DNA from: a virus
Virus record (IMG/VR): IMGVR_UViG_3300006224_000018
Location: 1-41,385 of that record
Strand: one strand, 5' to 3'
Length of the DNA: 41,385 nt
The translations under genes were made by a program, and so were the position numbers. A model generated the notes under the pieces. That model worked only from the letters and a program-made list of their open reading frames with translations. It had not been told where the DNA came from and ran no database searches. Below are positions 38,950 through 41,385 of this stretch, piece after piece; positions within the stretch are counted from its first letter, which is position 1; every line of letters starts with the position of its first letter.

Positions 38950-40632
38950 CTAGACTCCCCACTCTCCGCGCACGAACGTCGTCGCATCGTCGGAGAGCGC
39001 AGCCGTCGATACGTCACCGGAGTTTGCGTCGTTGCGGAGCGTCTGCGTCGAGTCGGTCTGCGTGATCCTGTTCCGCGCCAGCATGAACAGCCACACGAGC
39101 TTGTCCTTGAGCGTGGAGGTCGCCGCGGGAACGGCGCCAAGCTCGGCGAAGGTGTCGGTGTCGATCGCGCCGAGCGAGCCCTTGAAGTCGGGAAGACTGC
39201 CGCCGATGGCCTCAACGCCGGCTCCGGAGATCGGCGCGACCGCCTTGATCCCGTCGCCGCTGGTTCCCCCGCCGGTTGCTAGGACACCGTGCCCCGTCGC
39301 CCCGCCCGTTGTGGCAACGCCCGACCCCGTACCGTTGCCCGCCACCGAGATACCGTCGCCGTTGCTGGCCGCCCCAGCCACTACGACCATGCCATGCCCG
39401 CCGGCAACACCGGGCGATCCTTCGGCCTTGATACCGGGATTGCCGCTGGCCCCGGTCGTACCTAAGCCGTGGAAACCGACCCCGCCCGATCCACCGCCTT
39501 CAGCCTTGAAGCCCGCCCCGGTGCCCGCGCCCTTGGCCTTGAAACCATCGGAGTTCGACCCTTGGGCTTCGGCTGCGAATCCGTAACCGCTGGTAGCTCC
39601 CCCCTTCAGGTTGCAACCGTGCCCCGTTGCTCCCCCGGTCGATTTCCATCCGGCCCCGGTTCCATTTCCTGTCGTATCTAGGCCGTGTCCAGAACCGCTA
39701 GTCCCGGCAGCGATCACCAATCCGCTACCGGTTGCCCCACCGGTGATCGTCATCCCGGCGCCCGCACCGTTCCCGAGCAACTTGACCGCTTCCGCCGAAG
39801 CACCCCCGGTGATCTGCACCGCTGCACCGCTGGCCCCGTTCGTAATCTCCAGCGCGCCCGCCGCCTCACCATTCCCGGCGATGGTTACCTTCGTGAACTT
39901 GACCGCCGCCCCCGTCGGGCTGTTTTTGAAAATGGCCTCGATGTTGTCCGCTGCCGTGGTGTCCGTCGAGATCGCGGTCACGTCCGCGCTCACGAGCCCG
40001 CCGGCCGTGATCGGCACCGCTGCACCCGTTGACGTGATATTCGTTGCTGCCGTGACCGTGCGTGCCGCCGTACTCCAAACCTTATCAGCCGCCGCCTGCG
40101 AGAACTCAGCCGATCCGATGGCATCAGTCGCGATCGCATCGGCAGTGATGGCACCCGACGCGAACGCCCCGACTCCGATGCCGCCGGTTGTCAGCGAGTA
40201 TCCTGTCTTGTCGTTATTCGTCCCGACCGTCACCGCGCCAGTCGCCACCGTGATCGTGCCGCCCGTGCTCGTGATGTTCGTCGCCGCCGAGAGCGTGCGC
40301 GTCGTCTCGCTCCACACCGACTGATCCACCGAGAACGTGTGCAGCATCGCCGTCGCGATCGAGTCCACCGTCGCGGTGATGCGGATGCAGTAGTCCTTCC
40401 CGTTCTCGTATCCGTTCGCAGTCGAGAGCGTGATCTGTTCGGAGTAGAAGCCGATCGTCCCGGCGTCATCAAGGAGCGCCATCGATCCCGTGGCAATCGC
40501 CGTTCCCGTCTCGTCTTCGTAGACGCCATAGCTCGGCGCGCTCGCGGCGTCGTACACCGTCCCGTCGGCCTTGAGCGACTGCACGTAGAAGGTGAGCGTG
40601 TCGTCGATCTTTCGGGAGCCGAGGTGAGCCAT
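38950..40632 (-). CDS. Tail-fibre/spike-like protein with Gly-rich repeats
   Basis: 560 residues. Residues 1-110 form a beta domain (IDDTLTFYVQSLKADGTVYD). Residues about 220-480 hold recurring TGGATGHG, GGGTSGDG and GAGTGAGF-type units about 10-13 residues long, suggesting a beta-helix or collagen-like shaft. The C-terminus KDKLVWLFMLARNRITQTDS with VSTAALSDDATTFVRGEWG is typical of fibre ends. Host contact is likely. AGGAGGG and TAG precede ATG 40632. Confidence 0.75.
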   Translation of the reverse strand: MAHLGSRKIDDTLTFYVQSLKADGTVYDAASAPSYGVYEDETGTAIATGSMALLDDAGTIGFYSEQITLSTANGYENGKDYCIRITATVDSIATAMLHTFSVDQSVWSETTRTLSAATNITSTGGTITVATGAVTVGTNNDKTGYSLTTGGIGVGAFASGAITADAIATDAIGSAEFSQAAADKVWSTAARTVTAATNITSTGAAVPITAGGLVSADVTAISTDTTAADNIEAIFKNSPTGAAVKFTKVTIAGNGEAAGALEITNGASGAAVQITGGASAEAVKLLGNGAGAGMTITGGATGSGLVIAAGTSGSGHGLDTTGNGTGAGWKSTGGATGHGCNLKGGATSGYGFAAEAQGSNSDGFKAKGAGTGAGFKAEGGGSGGVGFHGLGTTGASGNPGIKAEGSPGVAGGHGMVVVAGAASNGDGISVAGNGTGSGVATTGGATGHGVLATGGGTSGDGIKAVAPISGAGVEAIGGSLPDFKGSLGAIDTDTFAELGAVPAATSTLKDKLVWLFMLARNRITQTDSTQTLRNDANSGDVSTAALSDDATTFVRGEWGV

Positions 40633-41385
40633 CTACCCTCCTGCCAGCATCGGACGACCGCTCCCGCCGAGTTGTTCGAGACCGAGCGACACCTTGCCCG
40701 CGGGCGCGACGTAGGGCACATACTCGACCAATCCCCAGATTGCCGAGTACCACGTATCGGGAGCGGCATCGGGGCACTGCACGCCGATCTGAGCATCATC
40801 AATCGTGGCCTGCGTCCAGGCGACTGAACCGTTCGGATTGAGGTAAAACGGCTCCTGCAAGCGCGGCAAGCTCGTGCCGTTCGTCCGCCATACGGCATCC
40901 ACGCTGAGCGAGCGCGTGGCCGACGACAGCGCCTCCGTACCGCTTACGAGAACACCGAGCTTCGTGGTCGTCGGAAGGCTTATGCCGGTAGCAGGACAGT
41001 GACGACAAGCAATCGCGATCAGCTTGACAGTATCGCTAGACCCGATCCCGCATGCCGTAGCTTGGCAGTAGAACCGCTCGTTGTTCGATTCGAGCTTGTA
41101 ATAGTCCGTGGCATCGTTCGGCGGGTTGTCGTCCACCTGCCCCCAGTCGTACCCGGAGTCGGTGCCGCCCCGTGAGCCTTGCGCGTAGCTGCCCACATCG
41201 TTCGGCACGACCTGCACGATCTTCCCTGCTACATCCGGCCACGAGGTCTCATAGCTGCCGGCAGTATCGTTCACCGCTACATCATCAATCGTGAAGTTGA
41301 AGGGAACTGTCGTGGTAACGTTGGAGCCGGGACCGACATAGATACTGTCTGCATACGTCTGACTCGTGCCGCTACCGCTGGCGAA
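40633..41385 (-). CDS. Virion surface protein, lectin-like, N-terminus beyond window
   Basis: Open with no start needed to the right edge: 250 residues are visible, so the gene is 5'-truncated. A GTG at 41274 is probably internal, because the residues before it (YADSIYVGPGSNVTTTVPFN) continue the same fold, with IDDVAVNDTAGSYETSWPDV reading across it. That DDVAVND..GS pattern followed by beta-rich repeats is common in phage proteins with a concanavalin-like domain. Its stop overlaps the ribosome site of the fibre gene. Confidence 0.75.
   Translation of the reverse strand, partial: FASGSGTSQTYADSIYVGPGSNVTTTVPFNFTIDDVAVNDTAGSYETSWPDVAGKIVQVVPNDVGSYAQGSRGGTDSGYDWGQVDDNPPNDATDYYKLESNNERFYCQATACGIGSSDTVKLIAIACRHCPATGISLPTTTKLGVLVSGTEALSSATRSLSVDAVWRTNGTSLPRLQEPFYLNPNGSVAWTQATIDDAQIGVQCPDAAPDTWYSAIWGLVEYVPYVAPAGKVSLGLEQLGGSGRPMLAGG

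Noticed and set aside
1-41385. Circular or terminally redundant complete genome
   Set aside because: The first and last bases do not match and two different genes are cut at the edges.
1-41385. tRNA or integrase genes
   Set aside because: None recognisable by eye on either strand; a dedicated tRNA scan was not possible.

Overview
This window is part of a tailed double-stranded DNA virus (siphovirus type) or a prophage or plasmid-prophage form of one, from a GC-rich bacterial host that I cannot name. It carries terminase, portal, HK97-type prohead protease and major capsid protein, head-tail connectors, tail tube, overlapping tail chaperones and a 1027-residue tape measure. There is no contractile-sheath gene. 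I see no tRNA, integrase, DNA polymerase or host gene. All but one of the genes lie on the minus strand, so the map reads from high to low coordinates. Both ends are cut: the portal gene runs off the left edge and a virion-surface protein runs in from the right edge. The two ends do not match each other, so this is not a closed genome.

Layout in transcription order (right to left). 41385-35059: surface/fibre proteins, a 20-residue-repeat protein, a DxD glycosyltransferase-like protein, prohead protease and an MptE/DUF115-like protein. 35023-28601: major capsid protein, a long hairpin, connectors, a glycoside-hydrolase-like protein, tail terminator-like protein and tail tube. 28573-19963: tail chaperones with a likely +1 frameshift, tape measure, tail tip proteins and a lectin-like protein. 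19949-16937: lysis region (amidase endolysin, several small membrane proteins, a secreted proline-rich protein, zinc ribbons). 16932-15357: a sugar-nucleotide epimerase and a GT2 glycosyltransferase. 15377-14733: a two-gene divergent switch, made of an XRE repressor with a leaderless promoter and the only plus-strand gene. 14698-6090: early/DNA-metabolism operon with an SSB-like protein, a RecB/Cas4-type nuclease, an IbrB/IbrA-like pair (ParB-like plus PAPS-reductase-like), a run of small coupled ORFs, a VRR-NUC-like nuclease and conserved phage proteins. 6089-3974: a replication-like module, a RepA/AAA_25 helicase flanked by two different repeat arrays. 3962-1: small proteins, terminase small-like, LexA-like DNA-binding domain, terminase large and portal.

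The strongest unexplained signal is at 5488-6089. About 600 bp of non-coding DNA parse without a single gap into blocks of GACT followed by n pentamers of the form GCCNN. The eleven GACT markers are spaced 69, 69, 59, 49, 49, 74, 44, 54, 54 and 54 bp apart, every one equal to 5n+4. The 3' side of the helicase gene carries a second, unrelated array: seven perfect copies of GCAACAAGG, one of whose inverted pairs extends a long hairpin. Together these look like a replication origin or partition locus of a kind I do not recognise.

Secondary points of interest are the IbrA/IbrB-like pair, the leaderless repressor switch, the +1 tail-chaperone frameshift, the 20-residue repeat protein, and an unusual load of carbohydrate-active genes inside the structural operon.
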